In this document: piece after piece, positions 40,853-48,786 of the stretch
How positions within the stretch are numbered: the stretch's first letter is position 1
How the letters are laid out: each line of letters starts with the position of its first letter
Origin: Gemmatimonadota bacterium
GTDB taxonomy: Bacteria > Gemmatimonadota > Gemmatimonadetes > Gemmatimonadales > GWC2-71-9
Reading direction: 5' to 3'
Length of the DNA: 64,000 bases
Assembly: GCA_016720805.1 (NCBI GenBank)
Contig: JADKJZ010000001.1
Span: 62,001 to 126,000 of the forward strand
Notes under the pieces: generated by a model
Database searches by the model: none
The model's input: only the letters and a program-made list of their open reading frames with translations
What the model was told of the DNA's origin: nothing
Translations under genes and position numbers: made by a program

Positions 40853-41793
40853 CGCTGCCGCTCACCATCGAGGTGGTGGACTCCCACACCGAGGGAGAGC
40901 CGACGCGCGTCGTGGTGAGTGGCTGGCCGCAGCCCGCGGGCGAGACGATGGCGGCGCGTCGCGACGCCATGCGGGCGACGCACGATCATCTGCGCCGCGC
41001 GGTGGTCCTTGAGCCGCGTGGCCACGAGGCCGTGGTCGGCGCGTTGCTGACGCCGCCAGTGCGGCCGGACGCCGTCGCCGGCGTCGTCTTCTTCAACGAC
41101 GTCGACTATCTCGGCATGTGCGGCCACGGCCTGATCGGCGTCGTGCGGACGCTGCAATTCCTCGGGCGGATCACGCCCGGCACGGTGCACCTCGACACCC
41201 CCGTCGGACCGGTCTCTGCCGTGCTCGCCGAGGATGGCGAGGTGACCATTCGCAACGTCCCGTCCTACTGCCACCGCGTTGACGCCTCGGTGGACGTCCC
41301 CGGTCTTGGGCGCGTCACCGGCGACGTGGCCTGGGGCGGCAACTGGTTCTTCCTTGCCTCGATCCCGACGCCGACCCTCGAGCTCGCCAATCGTGCCGCG
41401 CTGCTGCAGGCGGCGACGGCGATTCGTGACGCGCTGATCGCCGCCGGCATCACCGGTGCCGACGGCGAATTGATCGATCACGTCGAACTCTTCGGGCCGC
41501 CGCAGCGCGCCGATGCCGACTCGCGCAACTTCGTCCTCTGCCCGGGAGCAGCGTATGATCGCTCCCCATGCGGGACCGGTACCTCCGCGAAGATGGCGGC
41601 GCTGGTGGCGCATGGCATGCTCGAGCCCGGCATGCCGTGGCGGCAGGAGAGCATCGTGGGCTCCCGCTTCGTCGGCTGGGTCGAACGCGAGGGCGACGCG
41701 TTGATTCCCTTTATCCGCGGCAACGCCTTTGTGACGGCGAGCAGCACCCTCCGATTCGATCCCGCCGATCCGTTCCGCCTCGGCCTCGCATGA
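40849..41793 (+). CDS. 4-hydroxyproline 2-epimerase (proline racemase family)
   Basis: The 314-residue product starts VVDSHTEGEPTRVVVSG, typical of the family. It has the two catalytic cysteines, Cys91 (MCGHG) and Cys241 (SPCGTGTSAKMA); the second being Cys and not Thr separates it from the dehydratase branch. It turns trans-4-hydroxy-L-proline into cis-4-hydroxy-D-proline, the substrate of the dehydrogenase encoded next. Start and stop both overlap neighbours by 4 bases. Confidence 0.92.
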   Translation: MTLPLTIEVVDSHTEGEPTRVVVSGWPQPAGETMAARRDAMRATHDHLRRAVVLEPRGHEAVVGALLTPPVRPDAVAGVVFFNDVDYLGMCGHGLIGVVRTLQFLGRITPGTVHLDTPVGPVSAVLAEDGEVTIRNVPSYCHRVDASVDVPGLGRVTGDVAWGGNWFFLASIPTPTLELANRAALLQAATAIRDALIAAGITGADGELIDHVELFGPPQRADADSRNFVLCPGAAYDRSPCGTGTSAKMAALVAHGMLEPGMPWRQESIVGSRFVGWVEREGDALIPFIRGNAFVTASSTLRFDPADPFRLGLA

Positions 41794-42926
41794 GCACCGC
41801 GCCGGCGCCTGACGTGATCGTGATCGGCGCCGGACTCGTCGGCACCGCCACGGCGTTGGCGCTGGCGGAGGCTGGGGCACGCGTAACCCTCGTGGAGGGG
41901 GCGTTCGCGGGGAGTGGCAGCACCGGCGCGGCGATGGGGCACCTCGTCGTGATGGACGACTCTCCCGCGCAACTCGCCCTCACCGCGCACTCCCGGCGGC
42001 GATGGCACGCGCTCGCCGAGACGCTGCCACCGGATGCCGAGCAGGATCGCTGTGGGACCCTATGGATCGCGGCCGATGATGCCGAGTTGCAGGGCGCGGC
42101 GGACCGCATCGCGGGGTATGGCAGGGCGGGGGTGCATGCCGAGCTGCTGACCGCCGCCCAGTTGCAGCGTGAGGAGCCGGCGCTTCGGCACGGCTTGGCC
42201 GGCGCCCTCCTCGTCCGTGACGACGCGGTCTGCTATCCACCCACCATCGCGCGCGAGTTGCTCCGCTTGGCAGTGGCGCTCGGCGCCGTGGCGCACGCCC
42301 CGTCGCGGGTGCAGAGCATCGCCGCCGGCCGCGTGACGCTCGCGAGCGGTGAAGTGCTGCAGGCCGGCGCGATCGTGGTCGCTGCTGGCGTCGAGAGTCC
42401 ATCGCTGGTGCCCGGGCTGCCGATCGTGCCGCGGCGCGGCCATCTGGTGATCACCGATCGGCGCCCCGGCACGGTGCATCACCAACTCGTCGAGCTCGGC
42501 TACTTGCACTCCGCCCATTCTTTCGGCGGTGCGTCGGTGGCCTTCAACGTGCAACCGCGTCGGAACGGGCAGTTGCTCATTGGCTCCTCACGTGAACTCG
42601 TCGGCACCAACCCGACCATCAACCGGCCGCTGGTCCATGCGATGCTCGCTCGCGCGACGGAGTACCTGCCGGCGATCGCGCAGCTGCGCGCACTTCGCAC
42701 CTGGGTCGGCTTCCGCCCGGCCACCGCGGACAAGCTGCCGCTGATCGGCCCATGGCCCGCCATCCCCGGTGTCTGGATCGCTGCCGGGCACGAAGGCCTC
42801 GGGATCACCATGGCGCCGGGCACTGCCGACCTGATCGTGGCGGGACTGCTTGGGACCACGCCGCCCGTCGATCCGGCACCCTTCCGCCCGGACCGCGCGA
42901 TGCCCTCGCTCGAGGTGGCGGCATGA
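41790..42926 (+). CDS. FAD-dependent D-hydroxyproline dehydrogenase, DAO-type subunit
   Basis: The 378-residue product is a D-amino-acid-oxidase-family flavoprotein. It opens with the Rossmann dinucleotide motif VIVIGAGLVGTATALALAEA, then the STGAAMGHLVVMD segment, and closes with PLIGPWPAIPGVWIAAGHEG binding the FAD pyrimidine end. With the two following genes it matches the three-part membrane-independent dehydrogenase that oxidises cis-4-hydroxy-D-proline to the pyrroline. ATG 41790 and the stop both form ATGA overlaps. Confidence 0.87.
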   Translation: MSTAPAPDVIVIGAGLVGTATALALAEAGARVTLVEGAFAGSGSTGAAMGHLVVMDDSPAQLALTAHSRRRWHALAETLPPDAEQDRCGTLWIAADDAELQGAADRIAGYGRAGVHAELLTAAQLQREEPALRHGLAGALLVRDDAVCYPPTIARELLRLAVALGAVAHAPSRVQSIAAGRVTLASGEVLQAGAIVVAAGVESPSLVPGLPIVPRRGHLVITDRRPGTVHHQLVELGYLHSAHSFGGASVAFNVQPRRNGQLLIGSSRELVGTNPTINRPLVHAMLARATEYLPAIAQLRALRTWVGFRPATADKLPLIGPWPAIPGVWIAAGHEGLGITMAPGTADLIVAGLLGTTPPVDPAPFRPDRAMPSLEVAA

Positions 42927-43171
42927 CCGACGACGTCACCATCCTGGTCAACGGGGTGCCGCGCCGAGTCAGCGCCTCCGCCACGGTCGCTGCGGCGCTG
43001 CTGGGGCTTGGGATCACCGCGTTTCGTCGCGATCAGCACGGCGCGCCGCGTGCCCCCATCTGCGGCATGGGGAGCTGCCACGAGTGCCGGGTGCGGATCG
43101 ATGGCGCGACGGAAGTGCGCAGTTGCCTGGTCGGCGTGCGCGACGGCATGCGCGTCGAGACAGCCTCGTGA
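42923..43171 (+). CDS. Small [2Fe-2S] subunit of D-hydroxyproline dehydrogenase
   Basis: The 82-residue product is a plant-type ferredoxin-like domain of the kind found as the gamma subunit of such dehydrogenases. Cluster ligands are Cys47, Cys52, Cys55 (CGMGSCHEC) and Cys68 (RSCLVG). It would relay electrons between the two flavoproteins encoded on either side. Both ends overlap neighbours by 4 bases. Confidence 0.88.
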   Translation: MTDDVTILVNGVPRRVSASATVAAALLGLGITAFRRDQHGAPRAPICGMGSCHECRVRIDGATEVRSCLVGVRDGMRVETAS

Positions 43172-44445
43172 CGCGCCGCCGGGCGATGGACGTCGTCGTG
43201 GTCGGTGGCGGCCCCGCCGGACTCGCAGCAGCGGCTGCCGCGGCCGAAGGGGGCAAGCAGGTCTTGTTGATCGACCAGGGACGCGCGCTCGGCGGTCAGA
43301 TCTGGCGCCATCGGCGGACGGCGGAACTGCCGGTCATCGCGCAGCAGCTGCTCGATCGCGTCCGCGCCGCTCGGGTCACCGTGGCCAGCGAGGCGCGGGT
43401 GATCGATGCCCCCTCCGCGAATGAACTCGTCGTCGATTTCCGCGGCCGCGTCGATGTGCAGCGCGCGGATCAGCTGATCCTGGCCACTGGGGCCGTCGAG
43501 CGCTTTGTCCCCTTTCCGGGATGGACCCTCCCCGGCGTCACCGGGGTCGGCGGGTTGCAAGCATTGATCAAGAGCGGTCTGTCGTTGACCGGGACCCGGG
43601 TCGTCGTAGCGGGGAGTGGTCCGCTGCTCTGGCCCGTGGCGGCCACCGCGATCAAGGCCGGCGCGAGGCTGGGGCTCATCGCCGAGCAGGCCGGTCGCGG
43701 GCAACTGCTCCGCTTCGTTGGCGATGTGATGGCCGATCCCGAGAAACTCCTGCTTGCCGCCCAGTACCGGTGGGCGACGCTCGGTGCGGCCTTTCGCACG
43801 GGGAGCTGGGTCGTCCGCGCGGAGGGCGACGATCGGGTTCGCGAGGTGGTGCTCTCGGTCGGTGGGAAGGAGCGACGTCTCCCCTGTGATTGGCTGGCGA
43901 CCGCGTGCGGCCTTGCCCCCAGCACCGAACTCGCGCGGCTGCTCGGCTGCGCCCTCGACGGTGATGCCATCCGGGTGGACGAGATGCAGCGCACCTCGGT
44001 TCCATGGGTGCAGGCGGTCGGCGAGTGTACCGGCGTGGCGGGTGATGGTGCCGCGCGCACCGAAGGGGAGATCGCCGGTCGGGCGGCGGCGGGCGACGAG
44101 CGCGGCGCGCGTGAGCCGAAGCTCGTGCAGCAGCGCGATGCCGGCCGGCGCTTCGCCGTGACGCTGGCGCGGGCCGTGGCTCCGCGCGAGGAACTGCGCC
44201 ACCTCGCGGCGCCCGACACGATCCTCTGCCGTTGCGAGGATGTCTTGGTCGGGACGGTGGATCCCACGTGGTCTGCTCGGCAAGCCAAGCTGTGGACGCG
44301 GGTCGGCATGGGCAGTTGCCAGGGTGCCGTCTGCGGCGAGGCCTGCAAGCTGCTCTTCGGCTGGGACGCCAACAGCGCTCGGCCACCCCTCGGCGGGCCG
44401 GTGATTGGCGGATGGAACGAAGCGATCGGCAAGCTGGGCGAGTAG
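43168..44445 (+). CDS. NAD(P)/FAD-type flavoprotein subunit of D-hydroxyproline dehydrogenase
   Basis: The 425-residue product has an N-terminal Rossmann fold (DVVVVGGGPAGLAAAAAAAE), a second nucleotide site (GTRVVVAGSGPLLWPVA) and a C-terminal Cys-rich [2Fe-2S] BFD-like domain (CRCEDV near residue 354, then GMGSCQGAVCGEAC). This layout is that of the alpha subunit of heterotrimeric hydroxyproline/opine dehydrogenases (HcnB/SoxA-like). GTG 43168 keeps the 4-base overlap used throughout the operon; ATG 43186 is an alternative. It ends the operon, 4 bases from the convergent glycosidase stop. Confidence 0.87.
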   Translation: MTRRRAMDVVVVGGGPAGLAAAAAAAEGGKQVLLIDQGRALGGQIWRHRRTAELPVIAQQLLDRVRAARVTVASEARVIDAPSANELVVDFRGRVDVQRADQLILATGAVERFVPFPGWTLPGVTGVGGLQALIKSGLSLTGTRVVVAGSGPLLWPVAATAIKAGARLGLIAEQAGRGQLLRFVGDVMADPEKLLLAAQYRWATLGAAFRTGSWVVRAEGDDRVREVVLSVGGKERRLPCDWLATACGLAPSTELARLLGCALDGDAIRVDEMQRTSVPWVQAVGECTGVAGDGAARTEGEIAGRAAAGDERGAREPKLVQQRDAGRRFAVTLARAVAPREELRHLAAPDTILCRCEDVLVGTVDPTWSARQAKLWTRVGMGSCQGAVCGEACKLLFGWDANSARPPLGGPVIGGWNEAIGKLGE

Positions 44446-44449
44446 CCGG

Positions 44450-47074
44450 CTACTCGACCCGGAAGACGCCCCGCAGGCGCAGGTCCTTCGACGACGCCCC
44501 CAACATCACTCGAAAACTCCCCGGTTCGACGATCCGGCGCCCCAGCGTGTCGGTCAGGGCCAGGTGCGTCGAGTCAAGCAGGAAATGCACGGCGCGTGAC
44601 TCCCCCGCAGCCAAGTGGATCCGCTGGAATCCCTTCAAGGCGATCACCGGTTGCGCCACTGACGCGAGTTCGTCGCGCAGGTAGAGCTGTACCACCTCGT
44701 CACCGGCACGACGACCCTTGTTGCGAATCGTCGCGCGGACGTCGAACCGCGCCGGGCCGAGCGGCACGATCTGCAGCGCACTGTACTCGAAGGTGGTGTA
44801 GCTCAACCCGTGTCCGAACGGGAAGAGCGGTTGACCGGAAAGATCAGCGTAGTCATCACCGCGGCCCGTGGGGAGATGCAGGTAGGGGAGCGGCAACTGC
44901 CCCTCACTCAGCGGCACCGTGAAGGGCAGGCGGCCGGCGGGATTCACGTCGCCGAAGAGCACTTCGCCGACCGCGGTGCCACCGGTCTCGCCGGGATACC
45001 AGGCGTTAATCACGGCCCCGACACGATCAATCCACGACCGCATCGTCACGGCGCTGCCGCCCACCACGACCACCGTCACCGGCCGTCCCGTCGCGGCCAC
45101 CGCGCGGATGAGCGCCTCCTGCGCACCGGGCAGTGCCAGCGAGGCGCGGTCGCGGAACTCCCCCTCCTCGATGCCCGCGACCACGACCACCGCATCACTG
45201 CGCCTGGCGAGCGCCACGGCCGCGGCGATCTGCTGCGCGGAGTCGTCGTGCACGCCCGCATTCCACACCAGCCGGATGCGACCATTGCCGGCGCGCTCGG
45301 CGTATTCAATCCGCAGCCGGTAGCGCTGCCCACGCATCATCCGGACGCGGGTGGTCGTCGTGGCGTACGACCCTGGCTGCGACCTGTCGATCAGCAGGCG
45401 ATCATCGAGCCAGAGTCGGTAGCCGTCGTTGCCTTCGATGCCGAGTTGCACGGTGCCGGTGACCGGAGCGATCAGGGTTCCGCTCCACCGCACGCCATAC
45501 CAGTCCCAGGCGAGCGAGGTGTCGGGTGCGAAGAGCGTCCACCCGAAGGCGATCTGCGCATCGCGGCGGATCATGCGCGGTGCGCCGGTGAGGTCGGGGT
45601 TGTCGTAGTACTCGCCCCGCAGGCCACCGGGCAGGGCGGTCTCGGGGACGGTGACGTGCGTGGTGATGGAACGGCCCGGGCCAGCCAGGTGACTGACCCG
45701 GACGCGCGCGCCGCCGGCCGCACGGATGCCGTCGAGGATCGAGATGCGCGACGTCCCGCTGCCGCTGTAGCCGCCGAACCGCGCCTCGGTGGCGTCGGGG
45801 CCGATCACGGCGAGGGTGCGCAGCGTCTTCCGATCGAGCGGCAGCGTCCCGCGCACGTTGCGCAGCAGCGTGATCGAGGCGCGTGCCGCCTCGGTGGCCA
45901 GCGCGCGATGCGCCGGCGACGCCGCGATCCGCTCGGCGGACGCGACATCGACGTACGGCGCGTCGAAGAGGCCGAGGTCGAACTTGGCGCGAAGGACGCG
46001 GACGACGGCACTGTCGATCGCGGCGGTCGGGATCGAGCCGTTGGCAAACGCCGGGTAGAAGAGCGGGACGTGATCCCACGAGGTCTGGAAGATCACGTCG
46101 AGCCCGGCGGTGATCGCGCGGCGCGTCGCGTCCGGGTAGTCGCGCGCCGTGAAGTGCAGGACGTTGGCGCCGCCGGTGCCGCCGGCATCGGCGATCACGA
46201 AGCCGGTGAAGCCCCACTGCCGCCGGAGCGTCTCGGTGAGGAGCGCGGCATTGGCCGTCGACGGTGCGCCGCTGACGGAGTTGTACGAGGCCATCGCGCT
46301 CCGGGCACCGGCGGCGAACACCGCGCGGAACGGCGGGTAGATCACGTCGTCGAGAAAGCGCTGATCGTAGTGGATCGGGTAGCTGTCGCGGCCGCCATCG
46401 CCGACGTTGGCCGCGAAGTGTTTCGGCGTGGTGATCACGCCGGCGGCCTCGAACGGCCTGATGAAGGCAACACCCAGGCGTGACGTCAGCCACGGATCTT
46501 CGCCGTAGGTCTCCTCGACCCGGCCCCAGCGGACGTCGGTGACGACGTTCAGCACGGGCGACAGAATCTGGCGCACGCCGCGGCTCCGCGCCTCTGCCGC
46601 GATCGCCTCGGCCACGCGCCCCACGAGCGCGGTATCCCAGGTGGCGGCGAGTCCGATCGCCTGCGGGAAGACGGTCGCGCCCGATTGCACCAGGCCGTGC
46701 AATCCCTCCTCGAACGGAATGATCGGGATGCCGAGTCGGGTCTGTTCGCGGAACCAGCGCTGGATGGCGTTGAGCCGCGTGGCGACGTCGCGCGCGGAAC
46801 CGGTGGCATCGCGCGTCAGCAGCTGGGCGGCGGCATCGCCACGGTCACCGCGCGCCGCGATCTGCAAGCCGAAGAGGCCCTGGCGAAAGCGGCTGCTGTC
46901 GGGGGCGAGGTCGCCGGGCAGCATGTAGAGCTGGCCGAACTTCTCCTCGAGTGTCATCCGTCCGAGCAGGTCGCGGGCGCGGGTGGCCGTGGGGAGCACG
47001 GCATCGCGATACGGCGGTTGCTGAGCAGCGAGCGGCGCCGCGACGAACACCACGAGCAGGGCGATCCGTCTCAT
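44450..47074 (-). CDS. Glycoside hydrolase family 3 beta-glucosidase-like enzyme with PA14 insert
   Basis: The 874-residue product has a signal peptide (to PLAAQ, about residue 18), the GH3 N-terminal barrel (LLGRMTLEEKFGQLYMLPGD, GRVEETYGEDPWLTSRLG, TTPKHFAANV) and the nucleophile aspartate in GFVIADAGG, a GH3 C-terminal sandwich (ITLLRNVRGTLPLDRKTL), a PA14 domain inserted within it (GLRGEYYDNPDLTG to RYRLRIEYAE) and a C-terminal fibronectin III-like domain. It probably acts in the periplasm on beta-glucosides or related oligosaccharides. The ATG overlaps the stop of a MarR regulator gene, so they form an operon. Confidence 0.9.
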   Translation of the reverse strand: MRRIALLVVFVAAPLAAQQPPYRDAVLPTATRARDLLGRMTLEEKFGQLYMLPGDLAPDSSRFRQGLFGLQIAARGDRGDAAAQLLTRDATGSARDVATRLNAIQRWFREQTRLGIPIIPFEEGLHGLVQSGATVFPQAIGLAATWDTALVGRVAEAIAAEARSRGVRQILSPVLNVVTDVRWGRVEETYGEDPWLTSRLGVAFIRPFEAAGVITTPKHFAANVGDGGRDSYPIHYDQRFLDDVIYPPFRAVFAAGARSAMASYNSVSGAPSTANAALLTETLRRQWGFTGFVIADAGGTGGANVLHFTARDYPDATRRAITAGLDVIFQTSWDHVPLFYPAFANGSIPTAAIDSAVVRVLRAKFDLGLFDAPYVDVASAERIAASPAHRALATEAARASITLLRNVRGTLPLDRKTLRTLAVIGPDATEARFGGYSGSGTSRISILDGIRAAGGARVRVSHLAGPGRSITTHVTVPETALPGGLRGEYYDNPDLTGAPRMIRRDAQIAFGWTLFAPDTSLAWDWYGVRWSGTLIAPVTGTVQLGIEGNDGYRLWLDDRLLIDRSQPGSYATTTTRVRMMRGQRYRLRIEYAERAGNGRIRLVWNAGVHDDSAQQIAAAVALARRSDAVVVVAGIEEGEFRDRASLALPGAQEALIRAVAATGRPVTVVVVGGSAVTMRSWIDRVGAVINAWYPGETGGTAVGEVLFGDVNPAGRLPFTVPLSEGQLPLPYLHLPTGRGDDYADLSGQPLFPFGHGLSYTTFEYSALQIVPLGPARFDVRATIRNKGRRAGDEVVQLYLRDELASVAQPVIALKGFQRIHLAAGESRAVHFLLDSTHLALTDTLGRRIVEPGSFRVMLGASSKDLRLRGVFRVE

Positions 47075-47505
47075 GCGGGCTCGATCGGTGTCGAGAGGGC
47101 GGTGGCGGTCACCGTCAGCAGGCGACCGAGCTGCTCCGCGTCGGTCGACCCGAGCGAGGCGACGATGGTGTCCTCGAGTTCACGCCAGTTGCGACGGACC
47201 ATCGCCTCGAGCAACCGCGATCGTGGCGTCGGATGAATGCGCCAGAGGCGCCCGTCGTGAGGGTCACGCCGCCGTTCCAGCAGGCCGCCCCGTTCCAGGC
47301 GCGCAATGACCCGGGACACCGTCGCCGGCTCGACCCCGAGCCGCTCGGCCAGCGTCACCTGGCGCAGTCCTGGTTCCGCCCAGACGACCGCCAACAAGGT
47401 GTCCTGCCCCGGATGGAGTCCGTGCGGCGCCAGCAGGGCGGCCAGCCGAGCGCGATGCGCACGGTGGCAGGCGTGCAGGGCCTCGAGCAACGGGGGGAGG
47501 GTCAT
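47071..47505 (-). CDS. MarR-family transcriptional regulator
   Basis: The 144-residue product has the winged-helix core VTLAERLGVEPATVSRVIARL followed by the wing LLERRRDPHDGRLWRIHPT, flanked by dimerisation helices. It is the first gene of a two-gene unit with the GH3 enzyme (4-base overlap) and probably controls it; the ligand is unknown. No Shine-Dalgarno is clear; a TATCTT element lies about 31 bases upstream of the ATG. Confidence 0.85.
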   Translation of the reverse strand: MTLPPLLEALHACHRAHRARLAALLAPHGLHPGQDTLLAVVWAEPGLRQVTLAERLGVEPATVSRVIARLERGGLLERRRDPHDGRLWRIHPTPRSRLLEAMVRRNWRELEDTIVASLGSTDAEQLGRLLTVTATALSTPIEPA

Positions 47506-47712
47506 TCCAGTACCGGTTCGGCGTGGTGAGGCGAAGCCGGAAAGATAGCGCCCTCGTTCGGGGGTCCGTGGCAGTCCCACGCGCGGTCCGTAGATCCCCG
47601 GTCGGCATTCGTCCGGATTATGCGCGCGCCTCGCGCGCCCTACGTTGCAGCCGTGGTGCCGCACTCGGCGACACACACGAGATACCCTGTCCTTCCCGCG
47701 GTCCGGTCCCCA

Positions 47713-48786
47713 ATGACACCTGCTCCGATGACGCGCGCCTTTGTCGCCCTTGGCCTTTTCGCCATCATGGGCTGCAACGGCGAAGCGACCTTGCCCGATA
47801 CCACCGGCCCCGGCCCCACGGGCCAGGTCAGCATCAACGCCACCTCCACCACCGACTTCCGCTACTTCAACCTTTCGACGGGCAGCGAAGTCACCGTTTC
47901 CGATCCGGGTAGCAGCACGGCGTGGGACATCGCCATCCGCCGCTACGAGGTGCGCCTCAATGGCGGGGTGGCCGGTACCAAGGGCGTCACCGGCGTCCGT
48001 GTGCTCGACAACAGCACCCTCCCGGCCGCAACAATCCTCGGCTTCACGCCGGCGAGCCAACTGGCCTCGTTTGACGGTGTCACCGCATCGTCGATTCCTG
48101 CGGCCTCGGCGTTCACCTCCACCGACCTCGCCGAGACCCTGACCGCCTGGTTCCGCGCCGTGAATGCGACCACCATCGTCGCGTCGCCGTCGGCCGCATG
48201 GAAGGTCCGGCGGGCCGACGGCGGCTACGCGGTCGTCCGGGTCGCCGAACTCACGCTGAACGGCTTCTCGCTCGCCAGCCTCCGCCTGGAGTATCGATTG
48301 CAGCCCGCGGGCGGCGTGCTCGGTGCCGTGCAGAGCGTGACGGTACCCGCAGGGGCATCCGATGCGCCGGGCAAGGTGCTGCTGACCACGGGCTCGACGG
48401 TGACGACCAGCGGCTGCACCTGGGACTTCGCCATCACGTCGGCGATCACGCTGGCCGTCAACCCGGACGCGTCGTGCCCGACGGGGACCTATCCGCTCGA
48501 GAGCACCGAGGCGTTCACCACCATGACGAGTGCCTCGGATGCCCCCATGTACGGCCGCTTCTTCTCGGCGCTCTCGTCACCGATCCCCAACGGATTCACC
48601 GCCGACGTCAAGCCGCCGTTCCTTTACGGCATCGACCCGGTCAACCAGAATCGGCTGACGCCGACGTTCAACGTCTACCTCGTCCGCTCGGGGTCGTCGA
48701 CCTACAAGCTCCAGTTCCTCTCGTTCTATGATCCGACGAGTGGCGAGAGCGGCCACGTCACGCTGCGTTACGCCCGAGTCCAGTAA
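47713..48786 (+). CDS. HmuY-like lipoprotein
   Basis: The 357-residue product has a lipobox IMGC (Cys21) and a beta-rich mature part. The segment RYFNLSTGSEVTV, WDIAIRRYEVRLNGG is the hallmark of HmuY proteins, which bind heme at the cell surface and hand it to a TonB receptor. The neighbouring receptor gene, overlapping by one base, supports this. The protein is longer than Porphyromonas HmuY. Two in-frame ATGs (47713, 47728) are possible. Confidence 0.72.
   Translation: MTPAPMTRAFVALGLFAIMGCNGEATLPDTTGPGPTGQVSINATSTTDFRYFNLSTGSEVTVSDPGSSTAWDIAIRRYEVRLNGGVAGTKGVTGVRVLDNSTLPAATILGFTPASQLASFDGVTASSIPAASAFTSTDLAETLTAWFRAVNATTIVASPSAAWKVRRADGGYAVVRVAELTLNGFSLASLRLEYRLQPAGGVLGAVQSVTVPAGASDAPGKVLLTTGSTVTTSGCTWDFAITSAITLAVNPDASCPTGTYPLESTEAFTTMTSASDAPMYGRFFSALSSPIPNGFTADVKPPFLYGIDPVNQNRLTPTFNVYLVRSGSSTYKLQFLSFYDPTSGESGHVTLRYARVQ

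Noticed and set aside
44440..44455. GAGTAGCCGGCTACTC palindrome as a terminator or operator
   Set aside because: It spans the two convergent stop codons and its central bases leave no loop, so it is probably a coincidence of two stops facing each other.
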